Shown: positions 1 through 10,404 of the stretch, piece after piece | Layout of the letters: the number at the start of each line of letters is the position of its first letter | Numbering within the stretch: the stretch's first letter is position 1 | DNA from: Pectinophora gossypiella | Taxonomy: Eukaryota > Arthropoda > Insecta > Lepidoptera > Gelechiidae | Direction of reading: 5' to 3' | Assembly (NCBI RefSeq): GCF_024362695.1 | Contig: NW_026063241.1 | Coordinates: forward strand, 1,242,501-1,306,500 | DNA length: 64,000 bases | The notes under the pieces: model-generated | What the model was told of the DNA's origin: nothing | The model's input: the letters and a program-made list of their open reading frames with translations, nothing else | The model's database searches: none | Position numbers and translations under genes: made by a program

Positions 1-2827
1 CTATATCACAAGCACAAGAATGTGACCCGGAATCATGTAAAAATATTATCCAAGTGATAAAAAATAAAACAATAATTCTCGCACAAAATATTCGTAGTAT
101 TACTAAAAATTTTGACGAGCTTACCCTATTGATAAACCGAATAAAAATTTTACCAGATATTATAATTCTAAGTGAGTGTTGGTTGTTGTATAATAATTGT
201 TTGCCCTCGCTTCCCAACTATAAATCGTATCAAACCGTTCATAACTTTAATCAGAATGATGGAGTTGTGGTTTATTTGAATAATTCCCTGTGTAATTACA
301 CCATACTAGAGCCTAGACTTAATGAAGCCACCTCCCTGCTTATAAAATTGGGAAATGATACTGCTGTCCTTGCAATTTATCGCCCTCACTGTTTTCAAAT
401 CCTACATTATTTTTGAATTCTCTACGCGAGTTTTTGATCGGGTTGTCTGGTTTTAGGAATATTATTATTATTGGTGACTTAAATATCAATATTAAATCAG
501 ATAACTCTGACTCTTTCGCTGAGGAATACCTTGACATTACTTCATTTTTCGGCCTGCTGCCTGCACATACTTATACCACGAGACATAATTCCTGTTATGA
601 CCACGTGATGCTGAAGACAATTTTGCCGTCAATTACATTGGTACTTGACACCACATTAACTGATCATAAAGCGGTCCTTTTTTCCTTGGAAACTAAACAG
701 CGAAAGAAAGCTTGTTTAAAAGAAACAACGAAAATTAACTTAGTAAATCTAGAACGCGACTTGTCTACAACTGATTTACTTCCACTATTTGAATCGGTTG
801 ACGTGGATGACGTCACAAATTTCTTTATTTCTACTTTGACGGGAATTATAGCCTCTAACACAGTGGTTTGTCATGTCCCAAGGCGAAAACAAATTATAAA
901 CCCTTGGCTTACTGTAGGACTACTCCGTTGCCTTAGACATCGTGATAAATTACATAAAAAACTTAAACAGGACCCAAATAATGAAATCCTCAAAATCAAT
1001 TACCGGAGATATAGAAATTACATTAATAAACAGGTTAAAAAACTTAAAATAAGTTACGAACGCGGTGAACTCCAGAAAGCTGGAGCTAACAAAAAGAAAA
1101 TCTGGCAAGTTATAACAAAAAATACCCATCTTAACAAAAATAGGGACGACTCAAATGAGCTCTTATTTCTCACTCCTAATATCAAACAATCAATCAACAG
1201 TGTAAATTCATTTTTTGTTAACATTGGACAATCTCTTGCAGATGAAATCCGCAGAAAGACTCAAAACATTCCTATAGTTAACTCCCCACGCTCCTCACAG
1301 TCATCTCAGGCGAATTCATTTGTTTTCCTTGATACAGACGATGCCGAAGTGGAGAGAATTTTTATGAATCTTAGAAATGACTGTGCATCTGGGTGGGACG
1401 GCATATCGTCAAATATCTTAAAACAATTCAGGACTATTCTAGTTCCTCCTATTACATTCATATGTCGTCTCTGTATTCGGGAGGGAAGATTCCCAAAGGC
1501 ATTTAAAAAAGCTCTAATCCATCCAATTTTTAAGAATGGGAATAAACACTCAGTGGATAATTATCGTCCGATTTCTGTGCTTCCCGCTTTATCGAAAATA
1601 ATTGAACGCATAATGAACAATAGACTAATAAACTATGTAGAAAAATACAACATCTTGTCTGCTTCGCAGTTTGGTTTCCGCCGGGGCAAATCCACGTCCG
1701 ATGCTGCACATTGTTTAGTAGACCACATTGTTCAGAGCTTGGATGGGGGTCAGAAGTGTATGTCCATTTTTATTGACCTTAGTAAGGCGTTCGATACGGT
1801 CTTTATTCCACGACTCGTAGATAAACTATTTAACATTGGAATCAGGGATAAACCTCTCGAACTTTTCTCTGATTATCTTACTGGCAGAACTCAGTGCGTA
1901 ACCATAGAACATAACGTCAGCGATGAGCTTCCTATCCATTTCGGGGTTCCACAAGGCTCAATTCTGGGTCCCACACTATTTCTTATATATCTAAATGACC
2001 TTTGTAATCTTAGTCTCCCACATGGCAAATTAATTGCTTACGCAGATGACACAGCCCTTGTGTTTACATCAAATACGTGGAACGACGTATTCTGTGCGGC
2101 ACAGTCTGGTTTTGATAAAGTTTGCAACTGGCTCAGTAACAACTTGCTAACCATAAACGTTAACAAATCTAAATACATGACCTTCTGTCTGCGTGATTCA
2201 ACTCTCCCACCACCGAATTATTATCACATAAAAGCCCACTCCTGTGATGCTGTCAATCACAACGGTTGTTCGTGCACCAAACTGGACCTAGTACCAACCC
2301 TCAAATATCTCGGTCTTGTCCTTGATCAGAATCTCGGATTTTTGCCGCATATCGAACTTATGTCTGGCCGTGTGCGAAAGTTGGTTTACGTTTTCAGGCG
2401 GCTACGCCAAATCGCTGATCCTGCTTTAATAAAGGCTGTTTACGATGCTCTCTGTCAATCTTTAATCACGTATTGCATCACTATCTGGGGTGGAACAGCT
2501 AAAACTTACTGCCTTAAGATTGAACGAGCGCAACGGCTTATTTTAAAGGTGGCAACATTTAGTCACTTTATGATCCCAACTTCTGAGTTATACAGAAACT
2601 GTCAAGTCCTTTCTGTTCGGCAGCTCTTTCTTCTCCACTCGATTTTAAGACAACACTCATGCATACCTCCCAGCTTGCTTCAAGCACACACGAGGCATAG
2701 ACCTGTAGTATATAAAAGTGTGAAATGTAAAACCGAATTTGCAAAAAGATTTTTCTTGTTCATAGGCCCGTATTTATATAACAAATTTAATTATGAACTT
2801 AAATTTCTGCATCTAAGCAAAATTTAA
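1..2827 (+). pseudogene. LINE ORF2: AP endonuclease plus reverse transcriptase, one frameshift
   Basis: Second ORF of a non-LTR retrotransposon: it nicks target DNA and reverse-transcribes its RNA there. The frame is open from base 3, so the start lies outside the window. The endonuclease half runs to about 690 (QNIRS near the start, IIIIGDLNINI near 470, LTDHKAV near 660). RT motifs follow: YRPISVLPALSKIIE, FIDLSKAFDTV, FGVPQGSILGP and AYADDTALVF (near 2040), then a thumb region to the stop at 2827. A single indel between about 385 and 393 moves the frame from 3-416 to 413-2827; otherwise the 804-residue downstream frame is intact. No RNase H domain. The motif pattern fits the CR1/L2/jockey group; the clade is not resolved. 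Confidence 0.9.
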
Positions 2828-3178
2828 TGTAGACAGTTGGTTAAAAAACGGCTCCTTGAATTGAACTATAGTGAAACAGAGGATAAATTAAAATGCTTAA
2901 TATAATGTGTCCATCAGGTTAATAAAATGGTTTTTACTACTCTCTCCAGATCGGGGAATTGCTGCCATATTTCCTATACTACAAGTAGATATTTGTAGGT
3001 ACTCCTGGAATGCAAGGAACGTTTCCTTGTTTCCATCATTTGGGCAATGACACAGGGAGCATTTGTAACGGCTCCTTGTTTTCGATCCCAAGACCTAGTT
3101 TGTCGTAGGGTTGCCCAGCTTCTTATCAGTATCGCACACATGCACACGCACACGCACACACACACACACACACACACA

Positions 3179-3265
<87 letters not shown>

Positions 3266-3645
3266 ACACACACACACACTCACACTCACACACACTCATA
3301 CTTTTCTTTTTTTATTTTTTTGTTATTATTATTATTTTTAAACTACGTATATTTCTTATTTTCTTACCATAATATTGTTTTCGCACTTTAAATGGTTGGA
3401 CATCTATCACATTGTATTGAGAATGTCATCAATTGTATGTACTAAACCGTGTTGCATGACGCGGTCAGGAGTGGAGGCCTGGTGACCTGTAACACAGGCT
3501 CACTGCCTAGCTCGGGCACCAGTCTGCCACAACTGAACATTTAGTTAATAGTTTTATATTTGCCATTGTCATCTACTTATATTGTCACCTTTCATATTTC
3601 CTTATGTTGAGTTGTGGTGCGAAATAAAGATTCTTATATTATATT
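2828..3645 (+). other. 3' UTR and 3' end of the first LINE
   Basis: Non-coding tail after the stop at 2827. It contains the (CA)n tract and ends in a GC-richer block (about 3455-3530) followed by AATAAAG near 3625 and an AT-rich end near 3645. I place the end of the element at about 3645 from the polyadenylation-like signal; no target-site duplication can be checked because the 5' end is outside the window. Confidence 0.55.
3134..3298. repeat. (CA)n microsatellite
   Basis: About 165 bp of nearly perfect CA dinucleotide with a few G, T and CTCA interruptions. Long reading frames across it on both strands (His-Thr or Cys-Val repeats) are artefacts of the dinucleotide. Confidence 0.97.
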
Positions 3646-4539
3646 ATTTTATTATGTTACGAATATATATATGTCACCGTAAAATTGTAAATAACGTTAG
3701 ATTATAATCTATCTCGCGAGATTGTGAACTGTCGAAAAATTGTGAAACGTAATATACTGCTTACAATTTAACTTATTATTATTCGTCAGATTATAATCTA
3801 TCGAAGTAAAACTGTTAAATCACAATCTTACAATTGTCAACTGTCTGACGGCTGTCCCTGATTGCTATCCCATCCATTCTAGCAAGACCTTGATTGAAGT
3901 TTCTAGCGAACCCATCTATTCTAGACAGAATCTATCATAATTTCTTACGAACCGATCCATAGTCGTAAGATTCTACGAAATTAAACTAGGTCCAGTGCTT
4001 GCTAACCCATCCATTCTAGCAAAACGACATCTACTTAGTACATTTTGTCTAAGTTAAGCGAAGTAAAATAGATATCAGCACATATGTATTAATTATAACA
4101 TAGATATTAATAATTATGAGATTAACAAACTTAATTGTAAGTGAAGTTCTATGTCAATTATACGAAGCTCCTTGTTCGAGAGGTATTAACAGTGTAGTCT
4201 ACGTCTTATGCTCCAGCATCGTCACAATTTTCAAAGCTCATATCCAAAGCTAAAAAAAAGTTGTAACAGAAGGCAGTTTAGTTCCACTATCCGACAACAG
4301 ATGGCGCCACAGGAAAAATTAGAACGCGGTAACGATGTTTTCACTGCCAACATATAAGTATTTGAGAAAACCATTTTTTTTTTCGGTAGGGTAGTTTCTA
4401 ACTAGTCAAATCAGCGTAGAACACGGACCTCCGCGGACCCAAATCAGTTACTTACTAAACGTCAAAACAGAATTACTATGGATTTTTTTTTTTTTTGATT
4501 CGCTTGTCCAACCGCACGCGCACGGAGACCTCGAATTTC
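3646..4539. other. AT-rich spacer holding a hairpin cluster, no gene
   Basis: No coding frame is supported. The left part (3690-3830) holds repeated ATTATAATCTATC blocks; 3862-4022 holds four hairpins with one shared loop, annotated separately. A common insect repeat motif (ACAGATGGCGCC) lies near 4300. Poly-T runs lie near 4375 and 4485. The hairpins resemble, on the minus strand, those in the 3' region of LTR1/LTR2, so this may be the remains of a related element; that is inference. Confidence 0.4.
3862..4022. repeat. Four hairpins with a conserved 12-nt loop and varied stems
   Basis: Stem pairs: TTGCTA/TAGCAA at 3862-3867/3880-3885; TCTAG/CTAGA at 3902-3906/3921-3925; TCTTACGA/TCGTAAGA at 3943-3950/3963-3970; TTGCTA/TAGCAA at 3999-4004/4017-4022. 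The loops are variants of CCCATCCATT (minus strand AATGGATGGG). Stems differ in sequence yet stay paired while the loop is kept. Confidence 0.7.
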
Positions 4540-4878
4540 TACCGACACTCTGCTGCCTGACGCAAAGAAGCTGGGGGGGGTGTTTTTATCTAAAAATACC
4601 CTCCAGAATCCGCAGGTCCAATAGGTAACACCGTTGTCACTCCTATCCACCACCGGCCTCCCAAACAAGAAACAAGAAACATTTATTGAGAAGCTGTGTA
4701 GGTACATACATGCAGGTGTCAAACATTATAAAATTGTCTCAACAGCATGTCCATGTCCCACCAGCGGGTCTCACCGGGGAGGGAGTGATAGCGTGTGCGC
4801 TGCCTAGCGGACCGCTCGGTCTCGCGCAAGTGGACAACACAACCATCGCGCCCAAACAAACGGGGTGAGCAGGCAAGG
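4540..4878 (+). other. 5' leader of gag-only LINE copy G1
   Basis: GC-rich leader matching the leader of G2 (about 6961-7254): both have an oligo-G run followed by TATTTTTA/TGTTTTTA, AGTACCCTCC or ATACCCTCC, and CACCGTTGTC, and later CCAGCGGGTCTCA. Similarity to G2 starts near 4545. A 92-bp insertion (4664-4755) separates the two halves. Confidence 0.6.
4664..4755 (-). mobile_element. 92-bp truncated retroposon end in the G1 leader
   Basis: Absent from the matching place in the G2 leader and flanked by TCCCA at 4659-4663 and 4756-4760, so it is an insertion. Read on the minus strand it ends with AATAAA followed by a TTGTTTC-type repeat tail, the look of a heavily 5'-truncated LINE or transcript 3' end. 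Confidence 0.55.
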
Positions 4879-6501
4879 ATGGCTCCCCCGTCAGCCGGAG
4901 TAACGAAGCGCAGGGCGCGCACATTTGTGCGCACCCGCGCCGTCACGACGCCCATCGCCGCCTACGCACCGCCGCCTCCACCGCGCCTCACCGGCGCAGA
5001 CCTACGGCAGTCCCCCTTCCCGCTGCCCCTGCCTCGACTTCCGGGAACAGGAGCCGCGGAAAAGGAGAGGGCAACGACGCCGCCAGAGCGGCCTTCACCG
5101 AAACCCAGCGCGAGGACTACCCCGCCCGTCGCACTCTCCATGCCCACACTGGACAAGGAGACAACGCCGCCGCGCATTTTCTCTTTCGCGCCCACCAACC
5201 CCTTTTCGCCGCCCTCCATGTCCAGGTCGGACACGGAGACAACACCGCCGCGCTCATACGCGGCGGTGCTCAACACCAACCCCGACTCGCCGCCGCACGC
5301 GCCTCCGCGTCCGTCCCTCCGGACGACGCCCACGCCATCGCCGAAGCCCGTCCGCCTTCAGCCGCCGCTCGCCCCAGCGAGTAAGAAGATTCCGCCCATC
5401 GTGGTGGACCAGCTGCCCGACTGGCCGCACCACTTCCGCAAGCTGCGGGAGGTGCTCGGCCACGTCCCCAACGCGCGCCCGTACGGGAAGGGTGTGCGTT
5501 TTATGGCGAAGACCAACGAAGAGTTCCGGCTTTACCAGCGCTACCTTGCCGGCCTGGAAAAAGCGACGGGACTCTCTTGGTTCGCCTACGCCCCCCCGGC
5601 GGAACGCGCCCTGAAGCTGGCGATCAAGGGCCTCCCCATGGACACAAACATCGCCGAACTGGAGGAGGAGCTGCGCAGTCGCGGCTACGACCCCCAGTTT
5701 ATCCGTCCCATCCAGTGCAGGGTGGGCGGAATCTTCTTCGTGGAGAACCGGCGGACACTGGGCTTCCAGTCCATCTACGCCACCACCGAGCTCCTCTGTA
5801 TGCCCGGTGTAAAAGTTGAAGCCTGGAGGGGACGAAAAGGAGCTCCTCAATGTCATCGCTGCCAGCAGTTTCGGCACAGTAGCCACAACTGCCACCGCCC
5901 GGCAGCCTGCGTTCGCTGTGGCGAAAGCCACGCAGCGAAGGACTGCCAGCGACCCCGGGAGGTACCGGCCACGTGCTGCAACTGCGGAGGTGCACACCCA
6001 GCCAACAGCCCTTCTTGCCCTGTGAAGTCGCGCGAGTTGCGCAACACAAGGGCAGGCACCGCGCCCTTGACCAGTGCAAGAAGAGCTGCACCTGCGACCT
6101 CCATCGTGGACCCGAGCAGCGAGCCGACAGCGAGGAGCTCGCTCATGGCCGCGGCGAACGGCCCGAACGGGCCCAAGCCGCAGAGGCAGAGGCGCGCCCG
6201 AAAAAGGGCGACACCCGCCCCCACCGCTACCACCACCGCCGAGCCAATCGCCGTGGTACCCGTCCCGCCGCAGCCCTCTACGACAACAAAGACAGCAGCC
6301 GCCGCCCCTCCCAAGGGGAAGAAGGCGAGGCCCCAAGCGGAGGCACCCCCAGCTTCCTCCAGCGAGAAGCTGGAAGTACTGGAGCAGTCAATCCAACTGC
6401 TCCACGACATCCTGGCGGCCATCCGCACACGGACTGACCCAGTGCCCATCATCGTGGGAGGCCTGGCATCGCTGCTGGGCCAACTCACCGGTGGGCACTG
6501 A
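4879..6501 (+). CDS. LINE ORF1 (Gag-like), jockey type, zinc knuckles, copy G1
   Basis: Nucleic-acid-binding ORF1 protein of a jockey-type LINE, about 540 residues. I start at MAPPSAGVTKRRART rather than the upstream ATG at 4795 because copy G2 starts at the same place. Residues 1-170 are Pro/Arg/Thr-rich and probably disordered. About 170-310 holds a conserved Gag domain (PPIVVDQLPDWPHHFRKLRE, then RALKLAIKGLP and TLGFQSIYATTELL). Zinc knuckles follow: CHRCQQFRHSSHNC, CVRCGESHAAKDC and CCNCGGAHPANSPSC. The C-terminus is Ala/Pro-rich. It ends at TGA 6501 with no ORF2 behind it. GC content is far above the neighbours. Family assignment is by motif; exact clade unresolved. Confidence 0.85.
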   Translation: MAPPSAGVTKRRARTFVRTRAVTTPIAAYAPPPPPRLTGADLRQSPFPLPLPRLPGTGAAEKERATTPPERPSPKPSARTTPPVALSMPTLDKETTPPRIFSFAPTNPFSPPSMSRSDTETTPPRSYAAVLNTNPDSPPHAPPRPSLRTTPTPSPKPVRLQPPLAPASKKIPPIVVDQLPDWPHHFRKLREVLGHVPNARPYGKGVRFMAKTNEEFRLYQRYLAGLEKATGLSWFAYAPPAERALKLAIKGLPMDTNIAELEEELRSRGYDPQFIRPIQCRVGGIFFVENRRTLGFQSIYATTELLCMPGVKVEAWRGRKGAPQCHRCQQFRHSSHNCHRPAACVRCGESHAAKDCQRPREVPATCCNCGGAHPANSPSCPVKSRELRNTRAGTAPLTSARRAAPATSIVDPSSEPTARSSLMAAANGPNGPKPQRQRRARKRATPAPTATTTAEPIAVVPVPPQPSTTTKTAAAAPPKGKKARPQAEAPPASSSEKLEVLEQSIQLLHDILAAIRTRTDPVPIIVGGLASLLGQLTGGH

Positions 6502-6960
6502 CTACCAACACCGGACTGGACCGGGGCTGCCCACATCCACTACTCCCCGCCGAGTAGTTAGGATTGTGGCCACCCCCCGGGGGATGAGTTGACGCTTCCA
6601 GTGGCAGTGGAAGCAGTCCTCTCCCCCCCTCCAGCCGACTCGACACCAGCTGCCCCGGCGACGGAGCAGCTCACCGGATTTGACACCACCGCTAGCTGAC
6701 GGGCGCTCACTGGGCCTCCCCCAACGGGGAACCACCCGGTGGGCTCGACCTCGCTAGCGGCTCCACGGACTGACTCACCATCGGGCTCACGGAGGGGCGA
6801 TCATCGCCCGCCGTGTCCCACCCCCGTGCCACGCCCGCTTCCGCGGGCGGCGAGTGCGACCACGCCAAGGGGGCATAGCCCCGAGGGCGTCTCCCCGCCG
6901 CGGGCTTCGCCCGCGACGAGAAGAAGCAACCAGCCAGCTTCTGTACCGAACTATTCGGAT
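6502..6960 (+). other. GC-rich 3' region of G1 without ORF2
   Basis: About 460 GC-rich bases between the G1 gag stop and the G2 leader. No endonuclease or RT frame is present; short frames here are composition artefacts. It includes inverted GC patches (GAGGGGCGATCATCGCCC; GCTTCCGCGGGCGGCGAG). No poly(A) or other tail marks the end of G1, so the boundary with G2 is approximate. Confidence 0.5.
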
Positions 6961-7254
6961 CGCTCTGTCCACCCAGTTGTGTTCGGGAGTTAGAAGTATT
7001 ATTCGCCTACCCACACACTGCCGCCGCTGGCGAAATAGAAGCAGGGGGGGGTATTTTTAAATAAAAGTACCCTCCGGATTTCCGCGGCTCCAAACGGCAC
7101 CACCGTTGTCGCACCTACCACCCCCGGCCTCCCACCAGCGGGTCTCATCGGGGAGGGTGTGTCAACGTGTGCTCTGCCAGGCCGACCGCCAAGCTCCGCA
7201 CCAGTGGACAGCCACACTTCGCGTCCATACCCAAACGGGGTGAGCAGGGCATGA
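6961..7254 (+). other. 5' leader of gag-only LINE copy G2
   Basis: Homologous to the G1 leader: oligo-G run near 7047, AGTACCCTCC, CACCGTTGTC, CCAGCGGGTCTCA, and a matching GTGAGCAGG just before the gag start. It lacks the 92-bp insertion seen in G1. Confidence 0.6.
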
Positions 7255-8066
7255 ATGGCTCCCCCAACCACCGCCGGAGTGACGAAGCGCAGGGCGCGCA
7301 CCTTCTTGCGCTCGCGCGTCGCCACCACACCAGCAGCCCTCAACCTACCGCCGCCTCCGCCGCGCCTCACCGGCCTAGGCACTCAAATGTCCCCCTTCCC
7401 GCTGCTTCCGGGAGCAGGAATCACTGCAAGGAGGACCACTACGCCGCCTGAACACCAGCGACACCCATCCCAGCCTGTGGTGAGGACCATGCCGCCCGTC
7501 GCACTCTCCATGCCCTCACTGGACATGGAGACAACGCCGCCACGCTCGTACGCAAGTACAAACCCATTCTCGCCACTGTGCGAGTTGGAGAAGACGCCGC
7601 CGCGCTCATACGCCGCCGTCTTAAACACGAACCCAGACTCGCCGCCGCACGCGCCTCCGCGTCCGTCCCTCCGGACGACGCCCACGCCGTCGCCGAAGCC
7701 CGTCCGCCTTCAGCCGCCGCTCGCCCCAGCGAGCAAGAAGATTCCGCCCATCGTGGTGGACCAGCTGCCCGACTGGCCGCACCACTTCCGTAAGCTGCGG
7801 GAGGTGCTCGGCCACGTCCCCAACGCGCGCCCGTACGGGAAGGGTGTGCGTTTCATGGCGAAGACCAACGAAGAGTTCCGGCTTTACCAGCGCTACCTTG
7901 CCGGCCTGGAAAAAGCGACGGGACTCTCCTGGTTCGCCCCCCCGGCGGAACGCGCCTTGAAGCTGGCCATCAAGGGCCTGCCCATGGAGACCAACACCGC
8001 CGAACTGGAGGTGGAGCTGCGTAACCGCGGCTTCGACCCCCAGTACATCCGTCCCATCCAGGGCAT
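7255..8066 (+). pseudogene. Gag ORF1 of copy G2, first half (interrupted by X)
   Basis: Starts MAPPTTAGVTKRRART and stays in frame through the conserved Gag domain to RPIQG, closely matching G1 with small deletions in the Pro/Arg-rich part and a lost Tyr-Ala near 7938. At 8066 it is cut by the 3' tail of LINE X. The missing zinc-knuckle half continues in the same frame at 48228. The 12 bp 8055-8066 (CATCCAGGGCAT) recur at 48216-48227 as target-site duplication, so both halves are one gene split by 40 kb. Confidence 0.88.
8055..8066. repeat. 12-bp target-site duplication of X, left copy
   Basis: CATCCAGGGCAT, identical to 48216-48227. It lies directly before the TAA-repeat tail of X (minus strand). 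The unoccupied equivalent in G1 (near 5709) reads CATCCAGTGCAG. Confidence 0.88.
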
Positions 8067-8164
8067 TTATTATTATTATTTGAAAGTTGTGAGGGCCGGA
8101 CCGAATGCAGCCCGCGGGGTCACTGCGACCTTGACAGATCTATTGTGACCCTAAGTCCCTACAT

Positions 8165-9338
8165 TTAAATATCCTCCTCTAGACCGATCCGTTCGAATAG
8201 ATCCAACGTCTTTTTGGGAGAAAGCTCCATGACTTCCTGGGGGTCCATTATGTGGCCCCCAAGTGTACGGCTTCTACTATGTATGAGAGCCTCGCAGCTG
8301 CATAGCAGATGTAGTGGCGTCTCATCTTCCCCTTAGCAGAATCTGCATAGAGGAGACTCGGTCAGCTCCATTCTGTGTAGGTGCTTATTGAGTCTACAAT
8401 GCCCCGTGAGGGCCCGTATCAACAACCTAACCTGCCCCCTAGTGAGAGTAATGATTTTTGATGATAATTTCTTAGAAAAAGGTCTAATCAGCTGCTTTGA
8501 ATGTTTTAGGCCAACTGAGTTGTACCAAAATTTCTTGGATTCATTTCCTAGTCGCACCCCCAGATGATATCTAGAGGTGCTTTTCGAGATCCCGCAGAAG
8601 GGTTCGGGTCCGGTTAAACTTGTGCCCGATCCCTCTCTTGCGAGTTCGTCAGCAATTTCATTGCCCTTAATGTTAGAGTGCCCTGGGACCCAGCCTAGTG
8701 TTACCGAGTTTGAGGCCCCCAACTTATTCAGACTATCAATACACTCTAGAGTGAGTAATGAGTCTACTTCAGACGCCGCCACCGCCTTAAGGGCAGCCTG
8801 GCTGTCCGACAGTATGAGAATGTTACTGTTTGTGTTCCCCAAATTTTGGTGCACACAATCAATGATGGCATACATCTCGGCCTGAAAAACTGTGGCGTGC
8901 GCCCCCATGCTGGTCACCCTCCTTCGCTTGGGGCACCCTCCGTATACACCCGCCCCTGAGAGCCCGTCTCGCTTAGAGCCGTCGGTAAACCACACCCGAT
9001 CAGCACTGGGAAAGGGCGAGGGTACAGTTCCAGACCACTCCTCTCTCTCTGGTATTACCACCTTGAAGTACCTCACAAAGTTATGAGTCCCGACCATGAC
9101 GTCTGAGGGCATCGCCATGACCGGGTCAGTCGTAAGGTCCTCTTTGAGCTTTCTCATGACAGTTGATCCCCATGTCGTCTTACCCCTTTCCTTAGCTCGG
9201 AGCATAGCTATTCTAGCTTCCCCGATTATGTAGAGATGGAGTGGAGGCAGGTTTAGTGCCGCCTCCATTGCTAAGGTTGGTGTGGACGACATAGCTCCCG
9301 TTATTATCATACAAGCCATTCTTTGGACGCTATCAGTA
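8165..9338 (-). pseudogene. LINE X ORF2, C-terminal part: RT connection, RNase H, CCHC
   Basis: Minus-strand frame from 9338 to a stop at 8165-8167. It opens with the RT connection segment SVQRMACMIITGAM, then an RNase H domain: VWFTDGSKRDGLSGAGVY (first Asp), FQAEMYAIIDC (Glu), ILILSDSQAALKA (Asp), GWVPGHSNIKGNEIADELA (His and last Asp). The C-terminal zinc-binding stretch (SPLCRFC ... LHLLCSCEAL) is broken by one in-frame TAA at 8333-8335. Upstream it is fused by chance, in frame, to endonuclease sequence of a different LINE (from 9339). Confidence 0.85.
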
Positions 9339-9857
9339 CGTACGAATCGGTTGTAATTATCTACAGAAGGTCCGATAAATCTCACCGTAGCGTCCAGTTT
9401 TGCGGTAAATTCGTTCCAATCTGCTTTTGCAAAGTTCCAGCGAGGTCGCTGTATGGATTCTAACAAAGGGATTTCCAGGCCAACTGTAACGAGGGCTGGA
9501 CTGTGTTGGCTTCTAGGGAAACTATTTAGAACTATTCTATTTACTGGGAGGGCATTGCCATCGATATCGGTAGACGCAAAACACAAGTCTGGGTTCGTGT
9601 TCGAGTTCCACCTAGCAGATCTAAAAGAACTTCGACCTTTTGGGTCGAAGATTAAGTGAAAGCCATTTCTTTCGGACCAGTCTTGAATTTCTTCACCATT
9701 CCGGTCATTTCCGGCATAACCCCAGGCTGTGTGGCGGCTATTGAAGTCTCCCAGAAACACTGCAGGATGCGTGATGTCGGGTAGTAAGGAACCAGATATG
9801 TTTGAGTGTGGCGGCTTATAAATTGACACCAAGTTAAGTGAATCAACTTGTGCGACT
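9339..9857 (-). pseudogene. LINE B endonuclease fragment (outer part of left palindrome arm)
   Basis: Minus-strand endonuclease sequence (LVSIYKPPHSN, AVFLGDFNSRHTAWGY) that is the mirror of 20348-20866 in LINE A. It ends abruptly at 9339 where it joins LINE X, and at 9857 where LTR1 is inserted; it continues at 15916. There is no RT behind it, so this copy never had the rest of the ORF in this place. Confidence 0.88.
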
Positions 9858-10182
9858 TGTTAGGTTTTCTGTAATTTTGTGCGAATTTGTGTTGCCTTCA
9901 TATGGCAACACTAGGAGAAAGGGTATAAAAAGGCGTGTTTGTCTTTCATTGGGCTCTTTTTTGATTCGAGCACGCATCGAAGGCAGACGTACCATTTTGA
10001 ACACGTGTACACTTGTGTTTGAGCACGCGTGCGTTTTGGAAATTTAGAGTAAGTAACCAATATACTTATTATTTATTATTTCAATGGTTGTTTTATTTAT
10101 AGAGCATGTACCTGAGGCAGCTTTATGTATATCCAGGTATCCGTATGTTAGTTAATGATCATGTTACCGTGGTCTTACTACA
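9858..10182 (+). repeat. 5' LTR of LTR1
   Basis: TG...CA-bounded, 325 bp, near-identical to 15591-15915. Contains a TATA box, an upstream inverted repeat and the candidate start site. Confidence 0.93.
9889..9959 (+). promoter_or_regulatory. LTR promoter: inverted repeat, TATA box, initiator
   Basis: TATAAAAA at 9924-9931 is followed about 30 bp later by TTTCATTGG, a plausible initiator. Just upstream an 8-bp inverted repeat, GTGTTGCC/GGCAACAC, with a 7-nt spacer could bind a dimeric factor or form a hairpin. The same arrangement is present in all LTR copies (15591-, 21790-, 30157-). Confidence 0.6.
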
Positions 10183-10198
10183 TTTCAGAAGTGGGATC
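10183..10198 (+). other. Primer-binding region of LTR1
   Basis: TTTCAGAAGTGGGATC directly after the LTR. The core CAGAAGTGGGAT resembles the complement of a tRNA-Leu 3' region, as used by mdg3-like elements. The same 15 bases follow the 5' LTR of E3 (minus strand, about 41918-41933) and LTR2. tRNA identity is inference. Confidence 0.5.
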
Positions 10199-10404
10199 GT
10201 ATCCATATGTGTTAATCAGGATACACCGTTTTTGAGATATTTTACTTTGGAAATATATCTGTATAAATATATACATATATATATATATATATTCATCACA
10301 TTCCAAAATATTATAGGGTTATCTGAAGAATATTTACATGTTCCAATGTTTTCGAGTTCCAGATTATGCCTCTTGAAGACGAGATCGTTCCACGAAGACG
10401 ACAG

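Noticed and set aside
2974..3391. Cys-Val and His-Thr repeat proteins
   Set aside because: Artefacts of the (CA)n microsatellite.
5254..6336. 360-codon minus-strand frame and other frames opposite the G1 gag
   Set aside because: GC-rich gag gives open frames in the other phases; no motifs, and frames differ between G1 and G2.
8333..9832. A genuine endonuclease-RNase H fusion protein
   Set aside because: The join is a rearrangement breakpoint between two different LINEs; RT is missing and the C-terminus has a stop.
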